Positions 20,801 to 30,042 of a stretch of 64,000 nt of DNA are shown here, one piece after another. This stretch comes from Candidatus Gastranaerophilus phascolarcticola (GTDB taxonomy: Bacteria; Cyanobacteriota; Vampirovibrionia; Gastranaerophilales; Gastranaerophilaceae). Each line of letters begins with the position of its first letter. Positions within the stretch are counted from its first letter, which is position 1. The notes under the pieces were generated by a model. That model saw only the letters and a program-made list of their open reading frames with translations, was not told the DNA's origin and ran no database searches. The stretch covers positions 195,214 to 259,213 of the forward strand of contig MOYE01000003.1 in assembly GCA_001899335.1 (NCBI GenBank), given 5' to 3'. Both the position numbers and the translations under genes were made by a program.

Positions 20801-21369
20801 TTTTTAACAAGCGAAATATTACATCTGATTGTACAATTCTTTTTATGCGAAAGTTTACAGTTAAGTTTTGTTATTTCCTGAAGAAGGATAAGCGCCGTTT
20901 CCATTGCTTGTGCTGCGGAACTTGAGAACGTATATTCTTTTGTAAAACGAATTATGTAAGAATTACCGTAAATTCTGCATTTATTTTTAGTCTTTTTCGC
21001 AACATCCTTGATAATTTTATCAGTGTTTGATTTGAACTTGTTAAGCAATTTTGACGAACCGATATAGTTTTTCATGTCGTCAATGTTTGGCAAATCAACA
21101 ATCATCATCGTGTAAATATCAGTGTTTGCATCGTTTAGTATACAAGATTGCTCTGTATCAAATCCGCATTTTGCACACTTTCCGTTGATATTAGGAACGA
21201 TTTTGCCGCAGTTGTTGCATTTAACAAGAATAGGGAACCCGCATTTTTTGCAGGAGTTTGAAGTATTGACCGTTCTGCAAACAGGACAAATCAATTTTAA
21301 GACCTTCTTACAATTCGGACAGGTCATTGCATTATCATCAACTTCATAACCGCATTTTGGACATTCCAT
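17830..21369 (-). CDS. Multidomain protein: zinc ribbons, cyclase-homology-like region, STAND-NTPase-like region, helical repeats
   Basis: CPKCG/CPNCKK, CPVC/CKKCG, CNNCG/CAKCG pairs; Walker-B-like LIFIEDFEKIDAGSLDIM; no recognisable GxxxxGK[ST]. Confidence 0.8.
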   Translation of the reverse strand: MECPKCGYEVDDNAMTCPNCKKVLKLICPVCRTVNTSNSCKKCGFPILVKCNNCGKIVPNINGKCAKCGFDTEQSCILNDANTDIYTMMIVDLPNIDDMKNYIGSSKLLNKFKSNTDKIIKDVAKKTKNKCRIYGNSYIIRFTKEYTFSSSAAQAMETALILLQEITKLNCKLSHKKNCTIRCNISLVKKETSDNPRSVKSDFNVSFVNHDKLSPEEQILTAFQVITDSSVYDVLKNEYDFEQLDSVMVNGQMVMFYEAKVKDKIELVDVYDEPDEIQIPNFVQNMLMEQDKIDGQALRKMEAKKDPDAIYDMETIGLEDVQSEFMRIENADVLLHMVNRLQAYPKGILAIKTDEIYKPYSLKIINEIENLGLYKNIISITCYDDMKYAPYSFFRDLVAAIFEYTVSQKLFSTNDFTMFKNIDPDLIIRDLITLNQHNDEDVLETRFKYYDIFASLLQAIPNSLIFIEDFEKIDAGSLDIMRHVLEVFEELDISYLISYNKKFSLHKNSSFLLSKPYYCEILLKPTPFEKIIADNKDLYKNILDSFYLQRIAKYACGSILFLDFALQYLLELEVIKITDDGLKLAKAETILIPSSLNKLLVRRLNLMKDEKEMLKFLASMMLLGTRVDVKTMDSLGYENSEDLINRLSAMGYIYYYNNCFYFPNYNLLKENLLETMNQDYLKEVAGELFEKVFDENIPSPTKAYLYNLLGDHKAEFEQWEQLANINLSLGDFCSYLNCAQRMIDLVSQNEEYNLVENADEFKDQMYNAISNNIFEVIPDKTSEIAENTLKNLERLDEKEKIVELCIKMIKAGLQEGDYNKCLELMHKVLSLLPNASIDPNNPNFDKNFFLMSLVHIVILFNLGALKDCLDIGYKILEYVTPENIETLKPDDMEGTDFIAMLYDTVGYIAICNICLLAGNVGQFLELVRQDLPQLPSSYQYFVILEQLVQGKLQEVPEIEIAATDRFSPAISFIISAFAFNFEDPKKFATDIYRAKINAKNCMLHKIESICDLFIANAYIRINSIEKATHILYDVINTAQAKGMAGVELLAWYFMSNIHIRQKEYDVAYGVINNSIIQLEKNRLHSELLIMLLNYNLYKVFMFRRELNKAQLCIEQAMSITQKHEMFFPFDVDPKNYGIQISDELMAKIQNGEPIDLEAEETGEFLESLAEATEEQQEQE

Positions 21370-21415
21370 AATTAAAATTATACCACAAAAAGATAAAATG
21401 TTACAAGAAAGACTG

Positions 21416-23707
21416 CTAATCTAAATTAACCGGTTCGCGTTGGATTTTTTCTATTGCCTCACGAGCCGTAAACACAAGCCAATCCGGTACATTCGAAATC
21501 GTTGTAAATTGTCTTAAAACATCAATTACTCGTTTGAACGAACGAACCAAATCGCCCTCGCCTATATCAATTTGACCGGCAATTGTATCCCATTCGGCAC
21601 CCTCTACCCACAACTCAATCAATGAGGAGAAGTATGCGTTAATATACAATGGCTCTTCAAGCAGATATTTTCCTTGTAGTTTTTCTATTCTGCGTTTGAT
21701 ATTTCTGATATTGTTAAGCGATTTTCGTACCGGTTCGGAGAACGGTAGATACGGGAAATCTCCGCGTAAATCTTCTGTTGTAATCGCGCAGACTACAGCT
21801 GCCAATTGAGCAGGTGTAAGGTTTTCCAATGCGTTTGAAAAAATTATTTCTGCAAGGAATAGTTCGTTTTCAGAACGGATTTGCGAAATCGTTACGCCGC
21901 CATCTGTCGGGTAGTCGTCTTTTAAGTAACCTGCGTCTGTAAGAGCGTTTCTGTGCGCTAAAAATTTGTTCCAAAAAATATCGCGTTGGCGTTCAATTTC
22001 TTTTTCAAGTTTACGTTTGTGCTCTTTAACACGGGAAATTACTTCAATATTTTTTGAATGTTTTTTGAAAAGTTTGCAATTATCACAGCAGAATGTGTGC
22101 ATTTTTTCAAGATTTTTCTTGTTATCTCGTGAAAATTGGATTATTTCTTCTGAAATTTTTCGGTTTTTAGCGCTCTCTTGTTTAAGGATTTTTTTGTAAG
22201 TGTCCTTGTTTTGAACGTAAAGCGCTTTTATTCCGAGGTATTCGTGAAGGGTTTGGTCATTTTTCTTGTACGGACAGACGATTACGCGTTCTGCAATTTG
22301 AGCGTCAAGCTGTTCGTTAAGTTTCAACAGCGGGAAGAGTCTTGAGCCGGATGAAAAATAGCCGAAACTTTTCATAATAAGTTCTTTTGCCTCATCGAGT
22401 GTGAAACGCTGTAATAGGTTGAGAACCATGGAATAACTCGGGGAAAAACGGCTTTCAAGAGGGTTCGCATCGCTTAAAACAAGTTCTGCGACTTCTTCCG
22501 GTGTTTGGAAATAACTTCCAACGACGGTTACATAACCTACTTCGTCCATGCCACGGCGTCCTGCACGACCGGACATTTGCAAAAATTCGCTTGCCGTAAG
22601 CATCCTGTGTCCGCTGTCAGTGCGTTTGCTGACTGAACTTATAACGGTTGAGCGCGCCGGCATATTAATCCCTGCGGCAAGGGTTTCGGTTGCAAATACA
22701 ACTTTTATTAAACCCTTTTGAAATAATTTTTCAACAAGGATTTTCCATGACGGCAAAAGACCGGCGTGGTGCGATGCTACGCCCTGATAAAGATATTCTA
22801 AGTGTTTGTTATTGTAAAGGTACGGGTTTTCCGCGATATATTCTTCGACAAACTGGCGGATTTGCGCTTTTTCTGCGTTTGTCACAAGGTCTAAATACGC
22901 GCATTTTTCCATTTGTTCATCACATTTTCTTCTTGAAAACGTAAAATAAATTGCCGGGAGCATGTCTTGTTCGTGAAGGTTTCTGACGATTTGTTGAACA
23001 TGATTTTTTTGTTCTTTAATTTTGCCATGTCTTCCGAACGGGCGTTTTTCGGGCTTAATTTTAGAATTAAGTTGTCCGCTTGGTGTTAAAAGCGGAAGAA
23101 GCCTTGTCGGCTGCGAACTGTCAAAATAGAAGAATTTTAGCGGAACCGGGCGGAAATCCGTGTCAACAAGTTCGGTTGCGGAGTGGACGGAATTTATCCA
23201 GTCTGTCAGCTCATCTGCATTAGCAACCGTTGCGGAAAGCGCAACGATTTGGATATTTGTCGGACAGTAAATAATACTTTCTTCCCAAACAGTTCCGCGC
23301 TGCTCATCGTTCATATAGTGAACTTCGTCTAAGATTACATATTTTACGTCTTTTAGGTTGTCGGCAACCGCGCCAAGGTTTGTTCCATAGAGCATGTTTC
23401 TGAAAACTTCCGTTGTCATAACAACGATTTGCGCGCCTCGGTTAATTGAGGTGTCGCCTGTAAGAAGTCCGACTTTATCAGCACCGTATTTTTCGGAAAA
23501 ATCATAAAATTTTTGGTTAGAAAGTGCTTTTAACGGTGTTGTATAAAAAACACGTGTGTTATTTTTTAACGCCTGGTGGATTGCGTGCTGCGCAATAACG
23601 GTTTTACCGGCACCGGTTGGCGCGCAGACTACAACACTTTTGCCTTCTGTTATGAAATCGCAGGCTTCTTTTTGAAACTCGTCCAGCTCAAATGGAAATT
23701 CGTACAT
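21416..23707 (-). CDS. Ski2/Mtr4-like DExH-box RNA helicase
   Basis: VVCAPTGAGKT, DEVHYM, VALSATVAN, QMSGRAGRRGMDEVG, DSHCT-like C-terminus. Confidence 0.95.
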   Translation of the reverse strand: MYEFPFELDEFQKEACDFITEGKSVVVCAPTGAGKTVIAQHAIHQALKNNTRVFYTTPLKALSNQKFYDFSEKYGADKVGLLTGDTSINRGAQIVVMTTEVFRNMLYGTNLGAVADNLKDVKYVILDEVHYMNDEQRGTVWEESIIYCPTNIQIVALSATVANADELTDWINSVHSATELVDTDFRPVPLKFFYFDSSQPTRLLPLLTPSGQLNSKIKPEKRPFGRHGKIKEQKNHVQQIVRNLHEQDMLPAIYFTFSRRKCDEQMEKCAYLDLVTNAEKAQIRQFVEEYIAENPYLYNNKHLEYLYQGVASHHAGLLPSWKILVEKLFQKGLIKVVFATETLAAGINMPARSTVISSVSKRTDSGHRMLTASEFLQMSGRAGRRGMDEVGYVTVVGSYFQTPEEVAELVLSDANPLESRFSPSYSMVLNLLQRFTLDEAKELIMKSFGYFSSGSRLFPLLKLNEQLDAQIAERVIVCPYKKNDQTLHEYLGIKALYVQNKDTYKKILKQESAKNRKISEEIIQFSRDNKKNLEKMHTFCCDNCKLFKKHSKNIEVISRVKEHKRKLEKEIERQRDIFWNKFLAHRNALTDAGYLKDDYPTDGGVTISQIRSENELFLAEIIFSNALENLTPAQLAAVVCAITTEDLRGDFPYLPFSEPVRKSLNNIRNIKRRIEKLQGKYLLEEPLYINAYFSSLIELWVEGAEWDTIAGQIDIGEGDLVRSFKRVIDVLRQFTTISNVPDWLVFTAREAIEKIQREPVNLD

Positions 23708-23861
23708 TGCTACTCCTAATCTGTTATTATTTTAACATGCTTAGCTGCCTATATCAAGATTTAATAAAAATTTACAAATTCGGAGTGCACTGTTATAAAA
23801 GGAAATTTTCTAAATTAACCGTTCGATTGTACGACTGTGCAAACTTGATTTTCTGCATGCT

Positions 23862-24578
23862 TTGAATTATGATGTCAATAAGGTAACGAATTTGTTATCA
23901 TTTATGGGTTTTATCCCGCCAAAGCAATGTACAAGATTGAGGGTTGTTATATTGAATATCAAAAAAACATTGACAATATTGGGCTTAGCGCTTCTTTTGG
24001 GCTGCACACAGGCAAATGCTTATACATTAGATGAGATTAAAACTACTATTGTTAATCAGGCAATTGAATTGGGAATTGATCCTGCGCTTGCGCTTAGTAT
24101 TGCAAAGGTTGAATCAAATTTTAGAATGGAAGCTAGAAGTTCTTGCGGGGCTGTCGGGGTATTCCAGCTTATGCCGTCTACCGCTAAGAAAATCGGAATT
24201 AATCCGTATTCATTAAGTGACAATATTCGCGGCGGTTTGAAATACTATCTTATGATGTACAGAATGTTTGGTTCGGTTGAACTTGCGCTTGCGGCATACA
24301 ATGCAGGTCCCGGAAACGTAAAAAGATATAACAATACTGTTCCGCCGTTTGGTGAAACAAAAAGATTTGTAGAGAAGATTATGGCACTTCAGAATGTTCA
24401 TAAAAACGATCCGGCTGTTCTTCAGGCTAAGGCTCCAAAACCGGTTGTTGTAACTCCGGCAAAAGCTGTTGAAACCGTTGAGGCGGCTGCAGAGCAGGAA
24501 GAAGTTATTGATATTGAACAACAAAAGGCATCTTCTGTTATTATCGAAACCATTGTTCAAGAAATTACAGCTATATAA
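23862..24578 (+). CDS. Lytic transglycosylase (SLT domain), secreted; true start probably downstream
   Basis: LALSIAKVESNFRMEARSSCGAVGVFQLMPSTAKKIG, LALAAYNAGPGNV; signal IKKTLTILGLALLLGCTQANA, possible TTG start near 23952. Confidence 0.92.
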   Translation: MNYDVNKVTNLLSFMGFIPPKQCTRLRVVILNIKKTLTILGLALLLGCTQANAYTLDEIKTTIVNQAIELGIDPALALSIAKVESNFRMEARSSCGAVGVFQLMPSTAKKIGINPYSLSDNIRGGLKYYLMMYRMFGSVELALAAYNAGPGNVKRYNNTVPPFGETKRFVEKIMALQNVHKNDPAVLQAKAPKPVVVTPAKAVETVEAAAEQEEVIDIEQQKASSVIIETIVQEITAI

Positions 24579-24580
24579 TT

Positions 24581-25168
24581 ATGAATATATGTCTCTTTTG
24601 CGGAACGTTTAATCCTATTCATAATGCGCATTTGAGAATGGCTCAATATGTTTTAAGGAAGTTTAATTTTGAGAAAGTAATTTTTATTCCGGCGTGCATA
24701 CCACCGCATAAAACTGTGCAGGGCGGCACTTCTGAACAGCGTTTTGAAATGGTTAAACTTGCTATTGAGGGGCATAAGGGGTTTGAGGTTTCGGATATAG
24801 AGTTTAGGCTCGGGCAAACTTCTTATACTTATTTCACTATTCTTGAGCTGCAAAAAATTTATGGCACCGGTGAAAAATTTAATTTTATTATAGGCACTGA
24901 CGCGTTTGAAAAAATTGAGTCGTGGTATGAAGTCGATAAATTGAAGATGCTTGTAAAATTTATTGTTTCCCGTCGCGAAGACGATTGTAATTTAGCGCGT
25001 TTTGATTATTTGAGGGAAAAAGGTTTTGATTTTGACTTTACAAACCTTGCGTTTTATGATATTTCTTCAACAGAATTAAGAGATAAAATTGCGTGCGGGG
25101 AAAGTATTTCCAACCTTGTTCCGCAAAAAGTTGAGGATTATATTGTTGAAAACGGCTTGTATAGATGA
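24581..25168 (+). CDS. nadD: Nicotinate-nucleotide adenylyltransferase
   Basis: FCGTFNPIHNAHLRMA, FIPACIPPHK, FIIGTDAFEKIESW, ISSTELRDKI. Confidence 0.96.
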   Translation: MNICLFCGTFNPIHNAHLRMAQYVLRKFNFEKVIFIPACIPPHKTVQGGTSEQRFEMVKLAIEGHKGFEVSDIEFRLGQTSYTYFTILELQKIYGTGEKFNFIIGTDAFEKIESWYEVDKLKMLVKFIVSRREDDCNLARFDYLREKGFDFDFTNLAFYDISSTELRDKIACGESISNLVPQKVEDYIVENGLYR

Positions 25169-25730
25169 AATTAAGGAATGGTTAAGGTTAAATTTGACTG
25201 CGGAAAAATATGTTCATTCACTTGGAACAGCAGAAGCGGCAAGAGCAATTGCTAAAAAATGCGGTTATGATGAAGAAAAAGCATATTTTGCAGGTTTAGT
25301 TCATGATTGCGCTAAAAACCTTTCTCACGAGGAACTCCTTGCTCTGATTGAGCGCGCGCCGTTTGAACTTCAGGAGGGTGAGACCTGTAACGGAAAAATT
25401 CTCCATGCTCCGGCTGGTGCTGTTTTCGCACGTGAAAAGTTTGAAATTGAGGATGAAGAAATCCTTTCTGCTGTTAGGTGGCATACTTTAGGTCGTGTCG
25501 GGATGACGGATTTAGAAAAAATAATTTTTCTTGCTGACAAAATAGAACCCGAAACCCGCGGGCGCGAAACGTATGAAGAGCGTCTTAAATCCCTTGATAT
25601 ACCTGGCGGGCTCGAAAATGAAATTTTGGCATGCTATTCATACACAATAAAAAGTCTTGTTGACAGGCAATTAAAAATTTGTTCGCAAACAATTGAAGTT
25701 TACAATTATCTGTTATCATTTGCTAAATAA
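25146..25730 (+). CDS. HD-domain hydrolase, YqeK-like (Ap4A hydrolase family)
   Basis: YVHSLGTAEAARAIA, AGLVHDCAKNL, WHTLGRVGM, FLADKIEP; probable TTG start overlapping nadD. Confidence 0.92.
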   Translation: MKTACIDEIKEWLRLNLTAEKYVHSLGTAEAARAIAKKCGYDEEKAYFAGLVHDCAKNLSHEELLALIERAPFELQEGETCNGKILHAPAGAVFAREKFEIEDEEILSAVRWHTLGRVGMTDLEKIIFLADKIEPETRGRETYEERLKSLDIPGGLENEILACYSYTIKSLVDRQLKICSQTIEVYNYLLSFAK

Positions 25731-25772
25731 TGTTTTTTATGCTAAAATCGCAATGAAGGAGCTGGGTTTTTA

Positions 25773-27839
25773 ATGAAAATATTGGAGATAAAAAATAGTT
25801 TAGTTAAAATTTCTTATGAAGTAGAGGACAATTTAGCGCTTTCTGGCTTTGCGATTATTGAAGATTCCAATACGCCTTATGTTGCGCAAGTGGTGAATTT
25901 AAAAGCTGAAAACGGCAGAAATTTTGCGGTTCTCAAACTTTTATTTACTTTTAATACTGACGGTGTTCTGAAAAATTACAACGGAACGATTCCGTCACTT
26001 GAAGCTACAATTACAAAGCTGCCTTCCGAAGAATTATTGAGCATTTTGCCAATGACGCATCCTGTTTATCTCGGACTTTTAGCACAGCAGGAAGTTCCGT
26101 TTAAGCTGGATTCTTCCGTGCTTGAATCAAATCTTTTAATTTGCTCCAACAATGTTGATAACACCAGCAAACTTCTAAGTAATATTTTACCGCAAATGGT
26201 TGAAGAGGGTAAAAAAGTTGTTCTCCTTGACGTGAACGGTGATTTTTCCTCTGAAGAAAACTTCATTTTCGGTAAAAACTTTAAACTTCCGCTCAATTCA
26301 CAGTTTTTAGATTATATTTTTGAAAACGATTTAGAAGGCGTTGAACCGGTTAGTAAAGCGGTTATTCAGGATATTTTTAAAGAAGTTCAGGATTATATGG
26401 AAAACCTTCCGCAAGGATATCTTCCGATTGACCTCTTTATAAATGTTGTTGAACAACAGTACAAAGAAACCGGTATCGCGGAACTTGTTCTTTTGAAAAA
26501 TAAACTCCTTAAATATCAGGAATCAAATATTTTTGCGGCTGGAAACGACGATATCAATATGTTCAGAAACAAAGTCGCACATTCTGATTCCTTAATCGTT
26601 GACATCTCTAACGTTGATGTTGCGTTGCAAAAGCTGCTTATCCCGCATCTTTTTGACTGCATTTCAACAGTTAACGCGGATACTTTTGTTCTCGTAACGA
26701 TGAACAACGATGTTGCAGATAAACGCCTTCTTAGAAAAACTTTGGAATTTAAAAACATTTATACAACAATTATTTGCGGTCATGAATTTAAGTACTTACC
26801 GGATTTGAAACAGATTATCCAAAACCTTATTCTTTTTGCACCGCAAACATTACAGCACGATTTCGCAAATTATAACACTTTCCTTAATAAATTGAATGTT
26901 GAGGAATTTGTAGTTTACGGTCCTGCAACTCAAAATATGCCGTTTATTGTTCAGGTTAAGCCTTACGAAGAGCTTATTGAACTTGATAAACAAATGGAAG
27001 AAGAGGAACCTCAAGAAGTTGTTGAAACCGAAGAAACCGAAGAACCGGAGGTCGTTTCTTATGAAGAACCTGCGATTATAGATGTTGAGCCGGAAGAACC
27101 GACCCTTACAGAACCGGAAGAAGAACCAGAGGTCGTAGAACTTAACGAAGCTCCGGAATTTGAAAGCGAAAGTGAGGATGTTGAATTGCCTCCCTTTCAA
27201 GATGAACAATCATTCCTTTCTGACGTTGACGAAACTTCTACATTTGAACAAGAAGCTCTCGAAGATAGAGAAACTTTGGAGGAACAGGTAGCAAAAGATG
27301 TAGATGCTGCTCTTTATCGCAAATTTGAAGAGGAATCTTTAGAAACTGAAAACGATGTTAACCCTGAAATTTTGCTTGATGAAGAAGAACCTGAACTTTC
27401 AGACAGTGATTTAGATTTTATTCAATCAATGCCGATGGAAGATAATACACAGGAAGTTTATTCTTCAGAAGAGTTTTTACAAGAGGAAGAACAGCCATCA
27501 GTTGAGGAATTAGAGGCATCTGTATTAGATGAGGGCGCAATTGAAGAGCTTGAAGTAGATTCTACGCCTGATTTTATAGACGAAGATGCAGATGATGAGT
27601 CTCAAATCGTGCCGATTTATACACCTGAAGAAATAAATGAAAGTAATGATGCGCCGTTATTTGAATCAGGGGATGTCGTAACACACCCTAAATACGGTCA
27701 GGGTGTTGTTGAAAAGATGATTAACTACGGAAATAAAACGCTTTGTTCAATCAGCTTTGTTAACATCGGCAGAAGACTTCTTGATCCGAATTTGTCAGAG
27801 TTAACACTTGTTAGCCGTGACGGTGTAATCGTTAGTTAG
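25773..27839 (+). CDS. HerA-like (degenerate P-loop) protein with acidic linker and C-terminal PcrA/UvrD-type Tudor-like domain
   Basis: HerA-like order: YLGLLAQQEVPFKLDSSVLESNLLICS...VVLLDVNGDFS and SLIVDISNVD; E-rich linker; FESGDVVTHPKYGQGVVEKM. Confidence 0.65.
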   Translation: MKILEIKNSLVKISYEVEDNLALSGFAIIEDSNTPYVAQVVNLKAENGRNFAVLKLLFTFNTDGVLKNYNGTIPSLEATITKLPSEELLSILPMTHPVYLGLLAQQEVPFKLDSSVLESNLLICSNNVDNTSKLLSNILPQMVEEGKKVVLLDVNGDFSSEENFIFGKNFKLPLNSQFLDYIFENDLEGVEPVSKAVIQDIFKEVQDYMENLPQGYLPIDLFINVVEQQYKETGIAELVLLKNKLLKYQESNIFAAGNDDINMFRNKVAHSDSLIVDISNVDVALQKLLIPHLFDCISTVNADTFVLVTMNNDVADKRLLRKTLEFKNIYTTIICGHEFKYLPDLKQIIQNLILFAPQTLQHDFANYNTFLNKLNVEEFVVYGPATQNMPFIVQVKPYEELIELDKQMEEEEPQEVVETEETEEPEVVSYEEPAIIDVEPEEPTLTEPEEEPEVVELNEAPEFESESEDVELPPFQDEQSFLSDVDETSTFEQEALEDRETLEEQVAKDVDAALYRKFEEESLETENDVNPEILLDEEEPELSDSDLDFIQSMPMEDNTQEVYSSEEFLQEEEQPSVEELEASVLDEGAIEELEVDSTPDFIDEDADDESQIVPIYTPEEINESNDAPLFESGDVVTHPKYGQGVVEKMINYGNKTLCSISFVNIGRRLLDPNLSELTLVSRDGVIVS

Positions 27840-28185
27840 ATCTTAATTTAGATGCACCATTAAGATAAACGTATTGAGGAACAAAATATTCCTCACAGTT
27901 TAATACGACTAAAATTCTGATACATTTTTCAATAGACCCGTCGATATCAGCCTCGTTGAAACACAACATTGCAACATCTGTCCAGCCTCTGTCAAGGCGT
28001 GCAAATTTTGCCGGAAACGCAGCTGTCAGGTCTTTGGTAAGCGTAAAAATTACATGCGAAACCATTGTTCTGTCAATGTTATTTTTTTCAACGATTTCAT
28101 CAAGAAGTTTTAAAGTTCCCGCCTGAATTGCTTCTACGGTGTTTTCTTCTACTGTTATTGCGCCGCGTATCCCTTTTGTAATCAT
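27832..28185 (-). CDS. aroH: Chorismate mutase, AroH type
   Basis: IRGAITVEENTVEAIQAGTLKLLDEIVEKNNID, ARLDRGWTDVAMLCFNE, IRILVVLN. Confidence 0.92.
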   Translation of the reverse strand: MITKGIRGAITVEENTVEAIQAGTLKLLDEIVEKNNIDRTMVSHVIFTLTKDLTAAFPAKFARLDRGWTDVAMLCFNEADIDGSIEKCIRILVVLNCEEYFVPQYVYLNGASKLRSN

Positions 28186-28193
28186 GATATCTC

Positions 28194-29105
28194 CTAATGT
28201 TTTAAGCCGTTGTACCAGTCACGGGCAAGCATTTCGCCTTTGCCCTCGGGTTTAATCCTGATTAATAAAATACTTTTTTCGCCGCAGGCAACTTCAATAC
28301 CTTCTTTTCCTGTATTGATAAACTCGCCCGGAGTTCCGCTGCCGCTAAGAACTTTGGTTTCAAGAACCTTAATTATCTTGCCGCCATGCATAAAATACGC
28401 GCATGGGAATTTATAAATTCCACGCACCAGATTGTGAATTGTTTCGGCATCTTTGTTCCAGTCAATTAGACATTCTTCTTTATCAAGTTTGTTGGCAAAA
28501 CAAACCCCGTCTTCACACTGTTTTTGAGGTGAAATCGTATTTTCAACAAGTCCGATAAGCGTTTTTTCAAGCAATTCCGGAGACTTGTCGCTAATTTCTT
28601 CGAATAAATCAACACAGTTCGTTGTATCAGCAATTTGTATAATTTCTTTCATACAAACATCGCCGCAATCAAGTCCCAGTTCTGTTATCATTGTACAAAT
28701 TCCGGTTTCTTTGTCGCCGTTTATAATCGCGCGTTGAATAGGGTTTGCACCGCGGTATTTAGGCAATAATGACGCGTGCAGGTTGATTGTTTCATATTTC
28801 GGAATATCTAAAACTTCTTGCGAAAGAATTTGACCGAACGCAAAAGTAACAAAGAAATCGGGTTTTAATGCTTTTAATGCTTCTATAGTTTCTTCGGATT
28901 TTCTGATAGATTTCGGTTGAAAAACCGGGAGTCCTTTTGATAGCGCAAATTCTTTAATCGGTGACATAGTGAGCTTATGCCCGCGTCCGGCAGGTTTATC
29001 CGGCTGGGTGACGACGGCTAAAACATTTATTTTGTCAGAATTATACAGATATTCCAACGATTTAAGCGCTATTTTAGGTGTTCCGAAAAAAACTATATTT
29101 ATCAT
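28194..29105 (-). CDS. fmt: Methionyl-tRNA formyltransferase
   Basis: VFFGTPKIALKSLE, VTQPDKPAGRGHKL, NLHASLLPKYRGANPIQRAI. Confidence 0.97.
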   Translation of the reverse strand: MINIVFFGTPKIALKSLEYLYNSDKINVLAVVTQPDKPAGRGHKLTMSPIKEFALSKGLPVFQPKSIRKSEETIEALKALKPDFFVTFAFGQILSQEVLDIPKYETINLHASLLPKYRGANPIQRAIINGDKETGICTMITELGLDCGDVCMKEIIQIADTTNCVDLFEEISDKSPELLEKTLIGLVENTISPQKQCEDGVCFANKLDKEECLIDWNKDAETIHNLVRGIYKFPCAYFMHGGKIIKVLETKVLSGSGTPGEFINTGKEGIEVACGEKSILLIRIKPEGKGEMLARDWYNGLKH

Positions 29106-29107
29106 TC

Positions 29108-29641
29108 TTAATCCTTAATTAATCTGTCCTGTTGAATTTTTGGAAGGCTATGTTTTGCAAGTTCCTGTTCTGTCGCCTCAACATCTGCACAGCGGTCGAC
29201 AAATAAAATTCCTTCAAGGTGGTCATATTCGTGCTGAATTGCGCGCGCGAGGAGTGAACCGTCTTTTGCTTCCATTACAAAACTTCTGCCTTTTAAGTCT
29301 GTTGCCTTAACCATAACGTATTCAGCTCTTTTTACGTCAGAATACACCTCTGGAAAACTCAAACAGCCCTCTTGCGTGCAAATGGAACCTGATTTTTTAA
29401 TAATTTTCGGGTTAATAAATACAAGCGGGTTTAACGGTTCGTTTTCAGAGCTTACATCAATAACAAAAATTCTTAAATTAACGCCGATTTGCGGTGCCGC
29501 TAAACCTACACCGTTGGCGCTGTACATAGTTTCAAGCATATCATGAACTAAATCCTGAATTTTTTTTGAAACTTTAAAAACCTCTTTTGAAGGTTCTCTA
29601 AGTGACTGTTCTCCATATTTTACAATTCTTTTAATAGCCAT
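29108..29641 (-). CDS. def: Peptide deformylase
   Basis: GVGLAAPQIG, EGCLSFPE, IQHEYDHLEGILFVDR. Confidence 0.97.
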   Translation of the reverse strand: MAIKRIVKYGEQSLREPSKEVFKVSKKIQDLVHDMLETMYSANGVGLAAPQIGVNLRIFVIDVSSENEPLNPLVFINPKIIKKSGSICTQEGCLSFPEVYSDVKRAEYVMVKATDLKGRSFVMEAKDGSLLARAIQHEYDHLEGILFVDRCADVEATEQELAKHSLPKIQQDRLIKD

Positions 29642-29714
29642 TTTTCACCTCTTTAAGATTATACTACAAAAAAGGAACTTTTCAAAATCCCAAATATAGT
29701 GTATAATAATGCTT

Positions 29715-29981
29715 ATGAACAAAATAATTATATTTCTAATATTTGCAAGTGTAGCGGCCTGTAAAGTTTCGGCTGCTGAAGAATTAAAACAGGCAGAGCC
29801 TAAACCCGCAGCGCAAGTTAAGGATTCACGTCTTTTTGTTGGTGCTAAAATTAATCCTCATTACAAAATTGACTGTAAAGAATCTTCTAAAACTTATGAC
29901 CCGTATTACTGCGGTTTGAGAAACTCTCCTGAAGTTATAAAATTCAGCGCACCTAGACCGGGGCTGACTTTTACTTTTTAA
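29715..29981 (+). CDS. Small secreted protein
   Basis: Signal-like MNKIIIFLIFASVAACKVSAAEE; TATAAT at 29702-29707, 7 nt before the ATG. Confidence 0.6.
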   Translation: MNKIIIFLIFASVAACKVSAAEELKQAEPKPAAQVKDSRLFVGAKINPHYKIDCKESSKTYDPYYCGLRNSPEVIKFSAPRPGLTFTF

Positions 29982-30042
29982 TCCTTGAGAATTAGCAAAT
30001 TTTGTTTAATTTATTTTTTTATATATAATAAAGGGGAAATAT

